Source of the DNA: Aurelia coerulea
Taxonomy: Eukaryota; Cnidaria; Scyphozoa; Semaeostomeae; Ulmaridae
NCBI GenBank assembly: GCA_039566865.1
Contig: CM076949.1
Span: 15,352,501-15,416,500 of the forward strand
Length of the DNA stretch: 64,000 nt
Direction: 5' to 3'
Shown here piece by piece: positions 40,640-51,962 of this stretch (the first letter of the stretch is position 1; each line of letters opens with the position of its first letter). The notes under the pieces are model-generated. The model did no database searches. It worked only from the letters and a program-made list of their open reading frames with translations, and was not told where the DNA came from. The position numbers and the translations under genes are program-made.

Positions 40640-42085
40640 ATAAAATGTCATTTCCTTCAGCGGTAATGTCTCCTTGATATTGGTGACAGCAAGTCTCCTC
40701 AATTTTCAAGGACTTTTCTCAGGATCCGTGCAGTTTGCAGGATAACAGTCTTCTGCACCTCTTCAATGCTGGTCTCAATTCCCAGTTCTTCTACTCTCCT
40801 TTTGATGTCTTTTGGTGGTGTTCCTAATGCCCCGATGACTATGGGTACTACTTTCACCTTCATATTCCATAGTTTCTGTAGTTCTCTCTTTAAATCCTGG
40901 TATTTCTCGATTTTCTCTTTCTCCTTCTGCTCTATCCGGGTATCATATGGGATGGCAAAGTCAACGATGATGCAGTTGTTTTCCTCCTCCTTGATCAAAA
41001 TTAAATCTGGCCTTCTAGCTTCAATTACATGATCGGTCTGGATGGTAAAGTCCCACAGTACCTTGCAAGTATCATTTTCAACCACACTTTCTGGCTCATG
41101 GTTGTACCACTTCTCGCTTACATGTACCCCAAACTTCCTGCATATGTCCCAGTGGATTCTTCTCCCGACCCAATCATGTCTATTCTTGTATTCTTTCTGC
41201 GCCATTTTGCTACATTCGCTGATGAGATGATTGATAGTTTCATCAACCTTACCGAACATTCTACATCTACTGTCCTCCTGTGTTTTGTCGATTTTGGCTT
41301 TGATGAGGTTTGTCCTAATGGCTTGCTCTTGAGCTGCTAGGATGAGAGTCTCGGTCTCCCTCTTAATGCCACTATTTTTCAACCATTTCCACCTTTCCTC
41401 TCCAGCAATCTCCTCAGTTTGTCTAATAAATTGGCCATGCAGGACTTTCTCCTTCCAGTTTTCCTTGCGCTCTTTTGCTTTTCGATCTTTATATTGTTTC
41501 ACTGTTTCCTTCACTTCCTAGCTGTTTCCTAGCTGCACTCAATAGTCGTTCCTTGCTCTCCTGTACGTATCTCTCTAGTCCAATTTTTGATGTTTCTATC
41601 GTATCTTCAACGCTGAGAAGTCCTCTACAACCTTCATTTCGTGAAATATACAGCCGATCTACATTGCTTTTTGGGTGGAGTGCTTTGTGCATCGTCATTA
41701 GTTTCCTAGTACGTCTATCTAATTCTTGAATCTCTTCTTTCCTCCAGTCTAGAAAGGGAGCAGAGTATCTTACCACTGAAACAGCCCATGTATTAATTGC
41801 TTTAATGATGTTATTTCCATTTAACTTTGTCTCTAACACTTTCCTCACTCTTCGCTTATACTCTTTACTGACTCTTTCTTTCATCTCAGACGTCTTTATA
41901 TCATCTAACTCTTGAACACCTAGGTACTTGTAGCTTTCGTCTTCTTTTAAATTCTTGATCGTTTTGTCATCTGGCAAAGTAATGCCATCAGACTCAACAA
42001 TCTTTCCTCTTTTCATGACAAGTGATGCACACTTTTCGAGGCCAAATTCCATTCCTATGTCTGAGCTGTAAATTCTGACTGTTTG
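40640..42085 (-). pseudogene. RLE-type LINE (Dong/R4-like), 5'-truncated
   Basis: On the minus strand, from about 42070: RT thumb region (IGMEFGLEKCASLVMKRGK, KYLGVQELDD, WAVSVVRYSAPFLDWRKEEI, LDRRTRKLMTMHKALHPKSN). A frameshift near 41505-41520 follows, where CAGCTAGGA is tandemly duplicated, then CRMFGKVDETINHLISEC (the second Cys of the knuckle changed to Phe), the endonuclease core ARRPDLIL and IVDFAIPYDTRI, and the tail TARILRKVLEN with a stop at 40699. It is the longest of the three copies and lies between (ATT)n tracts at both ends, as expected of a TAA-targeting element. Confidence 0.8.
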
Positions 42086-42090
42086 TATTA

Positions 42091-42153
<63 letters not shown>

Positions 42154-42229
42154 TATTATTATTATTATTATTATCATCATCATCATCATCATTATTATTA
42201 TTATTATTATTACTATTATTATATTATAC
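42086..42229. repeat. (ATT)n / (ATC)n microsatellite
   Basis: The tract on the 5' side of the minus-strand RLE LINE. The apparent start codon of the LINE frame (42094) comes from this repeat. Confidence 0.95.
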
Positions 42230-43005
42230 GACTGATGATTTCCTAAATACGCGGTATATTCAATTAACAATAAACATTCACATGAGCAAATTGCCCTGGT
42301 GGACATGCTGGAGTGATCTATGAAAATCTACGTGCAGGATCATACGTCTGTTCCAAGGTAAACACATTAACTGACAAGCGACAAATGGGACCATGAGATT
42401 AACACATTAAGGCATGAAACAGTTTCAAAAAGAACAGTTTTATCGAAGTAATAGCAAGGTATGGTTTCTCCAATGTATATAGCATGAAAAATAAAGCTAT
42501 TGATTGCCTTCTTACTTTTGGAGACTTTTTTTACAGGAACATAAGCTGGTCAAACAGACCATATGAAACAGCGAAGACAAATTTGCAGATATATACATGA
42601 CTAATTAAGACTAAAACAACATATCCCTCCTCTTCCGTTAACGATGTAACATAGAATTAAAACAACAAAATGCTGTCTGGTGAAGGAGGGCATAGGACAA
42701 GACACAATTTTTTGCAACACCCAACCCAAATTGAGCCACACCCCCTAAAATGATAAAGCTAAAAGAGCAAAAGTAACAAGGGGTGAAGAAAGTACATGCA
42801 AAGTTTGGGAAAGCAACTGGCCGGATGAACGTTTTTAAAACAAAATGAGACATTTTGTCTTACCAAAACTCAATCCATATTTTCTTAACATATGTAGGAT
42901 GTTCCTACAAAAGTGCCGTATATATTTGTCAAGACAATTCTAACTTCAACTGTCTGGATAATAAGTAAGGGGAAATCAGGAGCCTAACACTTCAAAAGAA
43001 CATAC
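42230..43005. other. TYW1 intron, no feature
   Basis: AT-rich sequence between the microsatellite and the TYW1 exon; nothing else supported. Confidence 0.5.
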
Positions 43006-43163
43006 TTCCTTTATGACAATATCAGAGGAACCATTGGCATTGGTGTAACCATACTTCACGGCAAAAACCCATGTCATTCCAAAGCTTCCCATCACAAATG
43101 TGAACAGTGGAATCCTGGCATAGCCCCACCATGAGACGAAATCGTCAATCCATGATTTTTGTG
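43006..43163 (-). CDS. TYW1: TYW1 exon (N-terminal membrane segment)
   Basis: A 158-bp minus-strand exon between the acceptor TTTTCATTACAG and the donor GTATGT, with no stop over 52 codons. It encodes QKSWIDDFVSWWGYARIPLF, a hydrophobic stretch TFVMGSFGMTWVFAVKYGY and NANGSSDIVIKE. Vertebrate TYW1 also has one hydrophobic segment before the flavodoxin domain. It ends in phase 0, as the next exon (23868-23942) requires; it starts in phase 1, so an upstream exon with the start codon is still to be found. Assignment rests on position, phase and layout more than on sequence identity. Confidence 0.6.
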
Positions 43164-43756
43164 CTGTAATGAAAAGAATGAAATACAGTATTTTTTATAT
43201 TTCAAAACATAAACTGACATTTGACGGGAACCATTCTATTTCTTGTTTGTATAAATGCACATAAATGAGTCTACATCGTCAATTGATACAAATGAAGCTT
43301 CATTGGGGGAAACACAGCTTGATAAAAAACTTGATCAGCAAAAATTTATTGGTCATCAAACAGTTAAAAATAACGATTTATCCCTTTTGTTCATTTGAAT
43401 CAATTGAGCACAATCAGAAGTGGCAAATCTGTTTTCGAGTGCATGAATTGTATCGCTTTATTTTGTATCACAAAACATATCAATGAAACGTTTGAGGAGA
43501 TTGTCTGCGCTTGCAGAGAAAAGACTGAATGAAACAATTTGCTTAAAGTTGCTCAAGATTAGATATATTTTTAAATAAAATTTGGTGACATTTGTAACTA
43601 GTGCAACGAACAGTTTCATTTTGACCCCCTTCATAGCGACATGATGATAGATAACATCATTCATAGCATTTTAAATTCACAAATCCATTAGTAATATAGT
43701 GAAAATTCGGTTGAATGAATAGACAATTCCATGTTAGTAACACATAACACAGTGAA
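43164..43756. other. no gene recognised
   Basis: Sequence upstream of the TYW1 exon. The missing first TYW1 exon was not identified here. Confidence 0.5.
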
Positions 43757-44860
43757 ACGTTTCGGCACAAGGTCGTATTCTTTTGGGCATCTGAACTCTG
43801 CGAAGTCTTCTGAAAACGGTAGTCTTTGCAGAGAAAAATTGCCAGTTATTACCAAAAGAATGCGCATTCTGAAAACGGTAGAGTTGGCAGACCCTGCAGA
43901 GAAAAAACCCAAAAGAATGAGAATTCTGTTTGAGAGTTCGCATCGAATGTTGTGTTTGGCGAGCGAATTGAAGCCATTGCAATGCATTGTACTTTTATAA
44001 TGCTTCATTGTATTTTCGAATGTTTTCTAAATTTTTTCATTAACGAAACAAGGCTCTCAGTTATGTTTGATATATGCCCACAAGAAACTGCAAACAAAGA
44101 TTTCACGATGGACCTTTCTGGAAGCTTGGCACAGAAGTAAATGTTGAACGGTTTTGGTCTTGCGTTGATAAATTGGCCTAGGCAAAACAAGATAGCGCTC
44201 CGTGCTATGGAAAGCCCCGTTAAATTTCAAGGAGGCCATTTGAAGCAAACCAAGCATATGAATATCATTTCTTAACCAGATAAATACATTTCTTTGCCAA
44301 ACTTCCATGAAACGCTATCGCAAGCGATTCTGATTAAAAACTTTTCACCCATTGTTCTCTCATCAAAAATTGATTGTTCTGTGGCGGATGTGGTTTCGTT
44401 TCAATGTCTGACTTCCAGTTTCCTTTCAAATGACTAAAAGTTCGTGATGAAAATAGTGGCATTACGTAATCGAATCAGCAAAAATTTACACACTACGCAT
44501 GCGTTCATAGTCCCCGAGGGGATATCCACGTCCTCGTCAACTTGAGCTTGCACGTATCCCCAACAAGCTCTTTGCCATCTCTCAGAAGTCTACCAGCTTC
44601 AGGAGCAGAAGGTTTCCGAGGCCTCGGAAGTCTACCTTTCCAGCAGAGCCCAAAAGAATACGTCAAATATCTCTCAGAAGTCTACCGAAAACAGAATGAC
44701 CAAAAGAATGGGCTTTCGTAAAAAATGATCTGAAGTTTGCAAAGTCTACCGTTTTCGGTAGCATGGCACTGAAAGAATGGAATTTTAGCTTCTACCAACT
44801 CTACCGTTTGCAGAAGATGCCCAAAGAATACGCCCTAAACTTGTGCCATCCCCAGCTGAA
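43757..44860. mobile_element. foldback element with internal subrepeats
   Basis: The left end GGCACAAGGTCGTATTCTTT is inverted at the right (about 44815-44855, AAAGAATACGCCCTAAACTTGTGCC). Inside both arms short modules alternate: CCAAAAGAAT, TCTACCGTTTTC and CTCAGAAGTCTACC, several times each and in mirror order (43757-43935; 44570-44860). The centre has no frame. The style resembles foldback transposons with subterminal repeats. Confidence 0.55.
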
Positions 44861-45767
44861 GAAGCAAAATGCACGTGTTGGTTTTTATAGCACTGATTAC
44901 GGAAACCGGTTAAACAAGTCACACAGGATAACAAGGAAAACAAGTAGACAAGCTAAATACCCTTGGGATTAGAACAAAACGAGGGGTATTGAGGAGTTTT
45001 GTGCGTTTAGGGACAGTCTATCACGCAAAATTAATAAACTTTCAAAAATCAACAGATCAAACTCATTGTTAGCCTTCTCTAAGGGTCTGATTAAATGGGC
45101 GAAATGACCCGCTTCCAGCTCGGCTCTAGCTCGGCTCTGGCTCGCCAGTGATCATGATTACATGGGAGGGTTGACCCGCCTGTAGCTCGGCTCTTCTGGT
45201 CCTAAGCCAACCCGGCTAAAAGCAAAGCGAGGCTTTATTTGATGATTCACTGTCAAAGCGCCTGCGTGTACAGCGAGTCAACCCGGCGTTGACTCGGTTG
45301 CTGCGAAGCAAGGAGGAAAAATGTTTTGAGCTTGTTTGTTTACATTTTTGCGTGTTTGTTTACATTTGCAGAGGAACCAATCACAAGGCTCTATTTTGCT
45401 CGTGACTTTGCTTTGGGTTTGTGATAATGGCATCGTGTAAACACAGAAGCTGCGGGGCGTTTAGAGCAAAACCAGTCTCCCTATTTAGAGCCGGAAGCAC
45501 ATTAATTTTCTAGAATTTTCTAAACTTTAAATTACAAATGAAAGAATAGGAGTTTTTCGAAATTTTAGCCGAGGGCAAAAATGATAACATTTAAAAACCT
45601 GAAAATATTGAATTTGGCTTTTTATAAAGTGAGATTAAGGCCAAAATTAAAAGTTGAATGTTGAAAGACATTTTGATATCCAAACAAACAAAATGATATT
45701 CAAACATGCAATTTGACAAGACAATCTCTAATGTAAATGGCAATTTTAACATCTAAAACGCATTTCG
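44861..45767. other. no gene; CTCGGCTC-rich patch
   Basis: 45115-45200 repeats AGCTCGGCTCT several times, and 45265-45300 has GAGTCAACCCGG and GTTGACTCGG. No gene supported. Confidence 0.45.
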
Positions 45768-46016
45768 ATATGCCATTTCGATATGCCAATACGATATGAC
45801 AAAACGACATGACAAAACGAGATGCTAAAACGAGATGACAAAACGACATGGCAAAACGAGATGCTAAAACGAGATCACAAAACGAGATAACAAAACGAGA
45901 TCACAAAACGATAAGCCATTTCGATATGCCAATACGATATGCCATTTCGATATGACAAAACGACATGACAAAACGAGATGGTAAAACGATAAGCCATTTC
46001 GATATGCCAAATCAGA
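45768..46016. repeat. 13-bp minisatellite, about 19 units
   Basis: Units of 13 bp (GATATGCCATTTC, GACATGACAAAAC, GAGATGCTAAAAC and relatives) run without a gap. Two unit types are grouped in blocks, the ATTTC/AATAC type at both ends and the AAAAC type in the middle. Confidence 0.9.
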
Positions 46017-47204
46017 ATTTGAAATGATATTGCGTAATGTTTAAATCTGAAATCATTCAACCCCTAAGATTAGCAAATTTAGCTCTTTTTTACGGCTGCC
46101 TGGTTTTCAAGAATACTTGAAAAAGTACTGACGATTATTGATTTCTAACTCTTGTTTGGTCGAAAATATCAGAAAGAAAAGCAAGAAATTATTGAAGACT
46201 TTTGCTTAAAGAGTATAGTTCATTAAGCAATGACAACAAATATCTTGTCATCTTTAAATGCACTTGGATCATTGAAAAAGGAGATAAAAGAAAATTTATA
46301 ATCAGTTTAACAATCGAGTTTTGGGCTTTTTTTTAATTCAAATACTTTTTTGGGACACCTGGAAGAATTCTTGGATGTAGAGTTTCAACAACAGAAAACC
46401 TAGCTTTGGTCTTTGGCCTACTGTGAAGAATTTTTGTCAAGAAATCCATCGTCAATCTCGTGCCCAATATGACTAATATGACAAATGGCCCTGGGGACGA
46501 GGTTAAAGATGGTAAGGTATAATACTCCGCTGTGTAATTTTTATCACCTGCTTCAAGTCTGCAAAAGCAGTATATTTGAATGAGAATTGACTTCTTCTCA
46601 AAACCAAATTGTAAATAAGGAAGCCTGTTCAAAAAGGGCGTTTTCCGACGTTCTGAAGGGCGCGTAGTGTCCAAGTTTTCTGGGGGGGCAGGCCCCTGGA
46701 CCCCCTCTTTGTTTACTTCGCTTGCATATACCCCATTGAAACAGCGCCGTAGTCCCTGGATTAAAGTCATTAGAACATTGCCTGCTAGATAGTCCTTTAA
46801 GATGTAAAGTCTCCACAATTAAAAACCGGCTTTGATCTAACATGAAGAAGAACTTCCCTGTTACCTGAAAATTATACATGGTACTATTTAGAGTCCAAAT
46901 GCATGAGAATCGACGTCTTCTCAGGAGAAAAGCCTATGGTAAATACCACCCTTTAATTTTCATAACAGGGCGTTTTTCGACGTTCAAAAAAGTGCGATAT
47001 CAGAAAATTTTGCCGTGGACAAGCCCCCGGGTCCCTCTCACTCTCGTAGCTTCACTCGCAGTCGTAGCAATCGCCCCCACCCACTTTAAAACCCGTGCTA
47101 AACTCGCCTTGCAAGTCCTTGGTGAATTTGCATGATAGGTATTCACATAAAAGACTTTGCAGACTCCAGCATTCCTAAATTTCTGACACGTGAACGTGAA
47201 CATG
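46017..47204. repeat. two diverged direct copies of a ~170-bp repeat
   Basis: 46565-46735 and 46890-47065 share GAATGAGAATTGACTTC-like starts, GGGCGTTTTCCGACGTTC and a purine/pyrimidine-rich end (CCCCTGGACCCCCTC against CCCCGGGTCCCTCTC). A mariner-like end TTTTTTGGGACACCTGG lies at 46346-46362. No gene. Confidence 0.55.
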
Positions 47205-47970
47205 CTATTTTACAGTCCGTGATGGCGTTAAAAACGAAAAATCCACGCGTGAATCCGTGATCCAGGGAGCCATTTTTTTATTTTTCAGATTTATCTCTAT
47301 CATCCCACATTCAATATCGTTAGAAGCTTTGCATTGTATGAGCTCTTTTATGGGTGCACGTTCCCTCACATAAATCAACAAACCACCCCCACTTTGATTT
47401 CGATCATATCTGAATGGCTTCATAAATCCCTCAATCACAAACTGGCTAGTTGAAAAGGTATAATCGATTTTAGTTTCTGCAATTATCAAAACATCCATTG
47501 TTTCTGATATCATCGGTCTCAAAAAGTCAATTTTATTCCTGACAGAATTGATGTTTAGATTTGCGATTATGCCACCAGAAACGCCAGAAAAACTGTGAGA
47601 GGATGTTTCTGAGGTATCTCCTATGAGAGAGTTTCGAGTATCTATTTCTGTGCTCATCTCAGACTCATCCTCTTGACATCTTGTGTTGGGCTAGGCCTAA
47701 GTCAGATCCTCGATGCTTTTAGTAAATTGCTCGCTAAAATCTCATCTCCATATCTATTTAAATGTAATCGACTTCTGTTTAGGTGTTTCTCTGCATCGAT
47801 GTTTGGATGATCTATGTAGGTGATACTTTCTTATCCTGCAGAACAAAATTTGTCCTCTGCCTTTTCTGCTCGAGTTTATCACCTCGCGTAATCAACCCTG
47901 AAACACATACATCAATCTCATTCGATCCTATTGTTTTGGCCAATGCAGCAAAGACCAGAAATGTTTCTTA
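47205..47970 (-). pseudogene. CR1-type LINE: ORF1 esterase end and ORF2 endonuclease start
   Basis: On the minus strand, 47960 to about 47690 reads as the end of an SGNH/GDSL-type esterase ORF1 (LAKTIGSNEIDVCVSGLITR, then after a frameshift YIDHPNIDAEKHLNRSRLHL, NRYGDEILASNLLKASRI and stop). ORF2 begins next at 47657 (MSTEIDTRNSLIGDTSETSS) and carries the APE endonuclease start: NLNINSVRNKIDFLRPMISE, VLIIAETKID (Glu of the active site) and NQSGGGLLIYVRERAP. It breaks off near 47260. Esterase-type ORF1 is known from CR1 elements. Confidence 0.75.
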
Positions 47971-49246
47971 TGCGCGCGCAGGAGGGTCATGCATGGCTCC
48001 TGGAAACGAGGCGAAGTGATCACGTGACAATCACAACGGTGGAAAGCAGAAATTGAATCAGCTGATGCTATAGCTAGCAGCGACGATCGAAATGAAGAAA
48101 TGAAGAACTATTTGTAGCTTATTTCACAATGTCCAGCAAAAGATTGTTATAAATCAATTTTAGTTTCAATACTAGGCTCCTTTCAAATTCAACCAGAAAC
48201 ATCCAGACCAGTGATGGATGCAGACCAAACTCGAAGAGGCAAAAATTGAATGATAGCGTGGCAATGGAGCACGAACATTTTTTACTGGATTTCCTCGATA
48301 TAACAAAATAATTAGGTGATCATTGTACTGCATACTCCCTTTCATTTTGTGTGAAGCAGATAAAAGAGGAGATGGAGGCTAAGGCTCCTATCACAGTTCT
48401 GGGTGTATTTCTTACCAAAATTTGGGCAACAAGCAGAAAGCAGAGTTCTCTTCTTGAAGGGGGGGGGGGGGCAAATCCCATCCCCTTAAATTCTAGCAAC
48501 TGATTTAGACTGAATGTTGGTATTAAATGTGTGCTGGTGATTGACCCCTAAAAGCAAAATGACATCCTGTTGTGGTAAACTCTGTCACAATGTACTTCTG
48601 AGGTACGAAAGGGTGCCAGTTTTACAACAATAGGATACAATTGTTTTTCGGAGCCAATGTGCTGCAATACAGTACTCCTTCAAACCAGAGCCGTAGGAAG
48701 CATCTTAAACTTGGGGGCATAACACTACAAGGACAGACACTTCCCGAAACAAAAAGGACACTTTTTCATCATAATTGCACAATTTGGGGGGGATGTGCTC
48801 CCAGTGCCCCCATGGTTCCTACATCTCTGCTTCATCACCTACATCACCATCATCCTACATCCTACATCACCTTTTTCATCAGGCACTGACTACTTCAAAG
48901 ATGGCAGTGAGGAATTATTACCATTTAATACATGGCATCCTGATTGAATCCTTACAAAATCATTAAAATTCTTAATTGGAATACAATGCATCTTGATAAA
49001 AAGTTCCGCCCCTCCTCCCCTCCATCTTGGGCATAATTTTCTGTTCTGGATCTTTCAATCTAATGCCTAATGGTAAAATACAGTTTCAACAAAATTCCAA
49101 ATTTACAAGATCCTACTATTTATGGCTAGCTAAGGATTTCAAACAAGAAAATACAACAATGATCAGATGTAGTCACAGAAAAATACCTTAAGACTTTACA
49201 GCTGCATTCCACATCACCAACTTATTTAGAATCATACAAACCTTAG
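47971..49246. other. no gene recognised; G tract
   Basis: A run of G at 48462-48473 and CATCAC/CATCCTACAT repeats at 48835-48880. No supported gene. Confidence 0.45.
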
Positions 49247-51962
49247 GAGCACACAGTGATCCAGAGCATGGAATAAATGCCAAAACACAAATAGTTGCAA
49301 ATGCAAAAATTTTCAAATCTACCATAGAGAGGACACTTTGAGCTATTCAGAACTAAAATCCGTATAGAAATCGGACTAACGACTGCAGAGAAATTGCACT
49401 TTGAAGTTGACAAAAATTGCCAGGCCATGTTTTTGTTTACATTTCCGGTCTTTCGCTTTTTAAATGGGCCTAAACCAACAATTTCAAATTTTCATTTCTC
49501 CAGTTGTATTCGTCCGATTTCAATAAACGTTTTTTTAAATTGATCCTCAATGTCTGCGCAATTATACAACGTATCAGTTCTATGAATTTACATCAATTTA
49601 TTTGTTTATTTGGCATATATTTATCGAGGGGTATTTTTAGCAGTAGAACTACACGAGACCCCTAAATTTCTTCTTTCCTGGTGCAAACAAAAAAAGTGAG
49701 GAAAAAAGAGTCTTAAAACTCATTTCGCACTAAACTTCAGGTATCGATGAAGGTTTCTGCCAAAGGGTTCGTTCAGGTTCGTACAGGTAAAAATTTTATA
49801 GCTGATATAAAAAAAATCGAGTCATTTAGGCCTATGTGTGCTATTTTCTGTGATTTTCAATGATAGGATGAATATTTTTTTTCTGGGTGGTTCCAATGCA
49901 TAGTTCTCGTTTAAATTGCACAGCTTTAATAGCGAGGGTTTAAATTCTAAATAAAAAGAGGCATTATTTCATTACCTAACAATCACATTAACATCTACAT
50001 GACTTGAATCGTACACAGGTTTAACATGGTTTACACTAAAATCACGGCAACAAGCATCTTATGTCTATGACTGTTAGGATACAAAGCTTGGGCTTGAGGT
50101 CCATCTTTTGATCGTGGAAACTGCACTAATAGGTTACAGGAAGGTGTGGTGTGCGGCAAAAGGATTTCTGTCATGACCCAATCCCAGAATTTAGGGAATA
50201 TTTTCATACCTAATCTTTGAATACGAGTTACGTTTTCACAAAAAAATTTTTCGCTGCAAAACCACTGCAATATTTTTGTTTCATGTAAACAAAGCATTAG
50301 CAGGACTTTAAATTACCTAACATTAAAGTCACGGGAAACAAAACAGTGTCAGAATTTTTCGTAAATAATAAGCCCCAGTACCAGAAAATTCACGACAAGA
50401 TTATGAAAGTATACCCCGTTTCCAGAATTTCTGACAAAGCTCCCCTAAATGCCTAAATGACCAGAAATTCGAGAACCCCCTCGCCTGGGCTTTTAGTCTA
50501 TAAAGTACACTTCTGTTGTTTAAGTCTTGAAAAACAATTTCATCTTGGACTTTAAATAAAAGGTCTCACGAGCCTGAGCTTTTTGGTTCATTACATGTCG
50601 TGGGCAATGATAAAAACTATATAGTTATTATTAATTTTATGAACTTATAGTTAATCCATAGGCTGTGTATCTATCACTTTAACTTTCTTTATTCAATACC
50701 TAATGCTGAATGTAAAAAATCCAAAGGAACTTTACATTTATTTTTGGTTAAGGTTGAAACTGATCACAGAATCGCACAGACTGAAACTATATTCTAAAAG
50801 TTATCTGCAATTTAGAAGACTGAAACTGTCACTTCAAAGAAAACCTCTTGGTTTATAATCCAATTAGAGTTTTTGTGGAACAAGTACATCTGAAAATTTA
50901 GAGGAACTTTTGGTTGCAGACTGCGAAAAAGTTCTGTGTCAGTAAATCATGGCCCTTTGTCTGGATGCTCATCAAATTTGCACCAGATATTGCCCATGCT
51001 AGACACGATCCATTGAAGCAACAAATTCAGGCATGTGAGAATGAGACTTTCTTTGTATCAAACCATGAAGAAACTCTTTTTCCAAACATGAAAAAATGAA
51101 CTATAGTTAATAGATCGAACGGTGGAGTTCGGACTTGGTCCTTGTGTCCCCAAGTCGTAGACATAAAATGCTTGTTGGCTAGACTACGTTTGATCCACGT
51201 AAATGCTAATATGCTTGTTAGGTAATGACATAATTCTTCTTTTCATTTAGAATTTAGACCCTCGCTGTTACAGCTGTGCAATTAAAACGAAAATTATGCA
51301 ATGGAACCACCCAGAAACAAAACATACATTCTAATCACGGAAAATGACAGAAAATAGCATGCATGGGCCTAAATGACTCGATTTTTTATATCAGCTATAA
51401 AATGTTTACCTGTACGAACCTGAACGAACCCTTTGGCAGAAACCTTCATCGATACCTGAAGTTTAGTGCGAAATGAGTTTTTAAGACTCTTTTTTCCTCA
51501 CTTTTTTTGTTTGCACCAGGAAAGAAGAAATTTAGGGGTCTCGTGTAGTTCTACTGCTAAAAATACCCCTCGATAAATATATGCCAAATAAACAAATAAA
51601 TTGATGTAAATTCATAGAACTGATACGTTGTATAATTGCGCAGACATTGAGGGTCAATTTAAAAAAAAGTTTATTGAAATCGGACGAATACAACTGGAGA
51701 AATGAAAATTTGAAATTGTTGGTTTAGGCCCATTTAAAAAGCGAAAGACCGGAAATGTAAACAAAAACATGGCCTGGCAATGTTTGTCAACTTCAAAGTG
51801 CAATTTCTCTGCAGTCGTTAGTCCGATTTCTATACGGATTTTAGTTCTGAATAGCTCAAAGTGTCCTCTCTATGGTAGGTGTGAAAGTTTTTGCATTTGC
51901 AACATTTTGTGTTTTGGCATTTATTCCATAATTTTGACAGTCTGGATCACTGTGGAGCAGGA
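49247..51962. repeat. 2.7-kb inverted repeat with >700-bp arms
   Basis: 49247-50003 is repeated inverted at about 51207-51962 with high identity (roughly 95 percent by eye; a 15-bp indel and scattered changes). Weaker inverted similarity continues inward to about 50115 and 51115. Outer ends share CACAGTGATCCAGA. The 1.1-kb centre has no transposase. It could be a large foldback transposon or a recent inverted duplication. A conserved patch at both arms reads TTTACATTTCCGGTCTTTCG. Confidence 0.85.

Noticed and set aside
40360..40709. Long Ile-rich open frames on both strands
   Set aside because: They translate the (ATT)n microsatellite; no conserved sequence. The same applies to the Tyr/Ile and Asn runs at 4424-4640, 5267-5340 and 6611-6740.
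47935..47972. Plus-strand exon suggested by the 78-residue ORF 47783-48019
   Set aside because: The minus strand of this stretch encodes the SGNH ORF1 remnant (LAKTIGSNEID...), which explains its similarity to 53497-53530.
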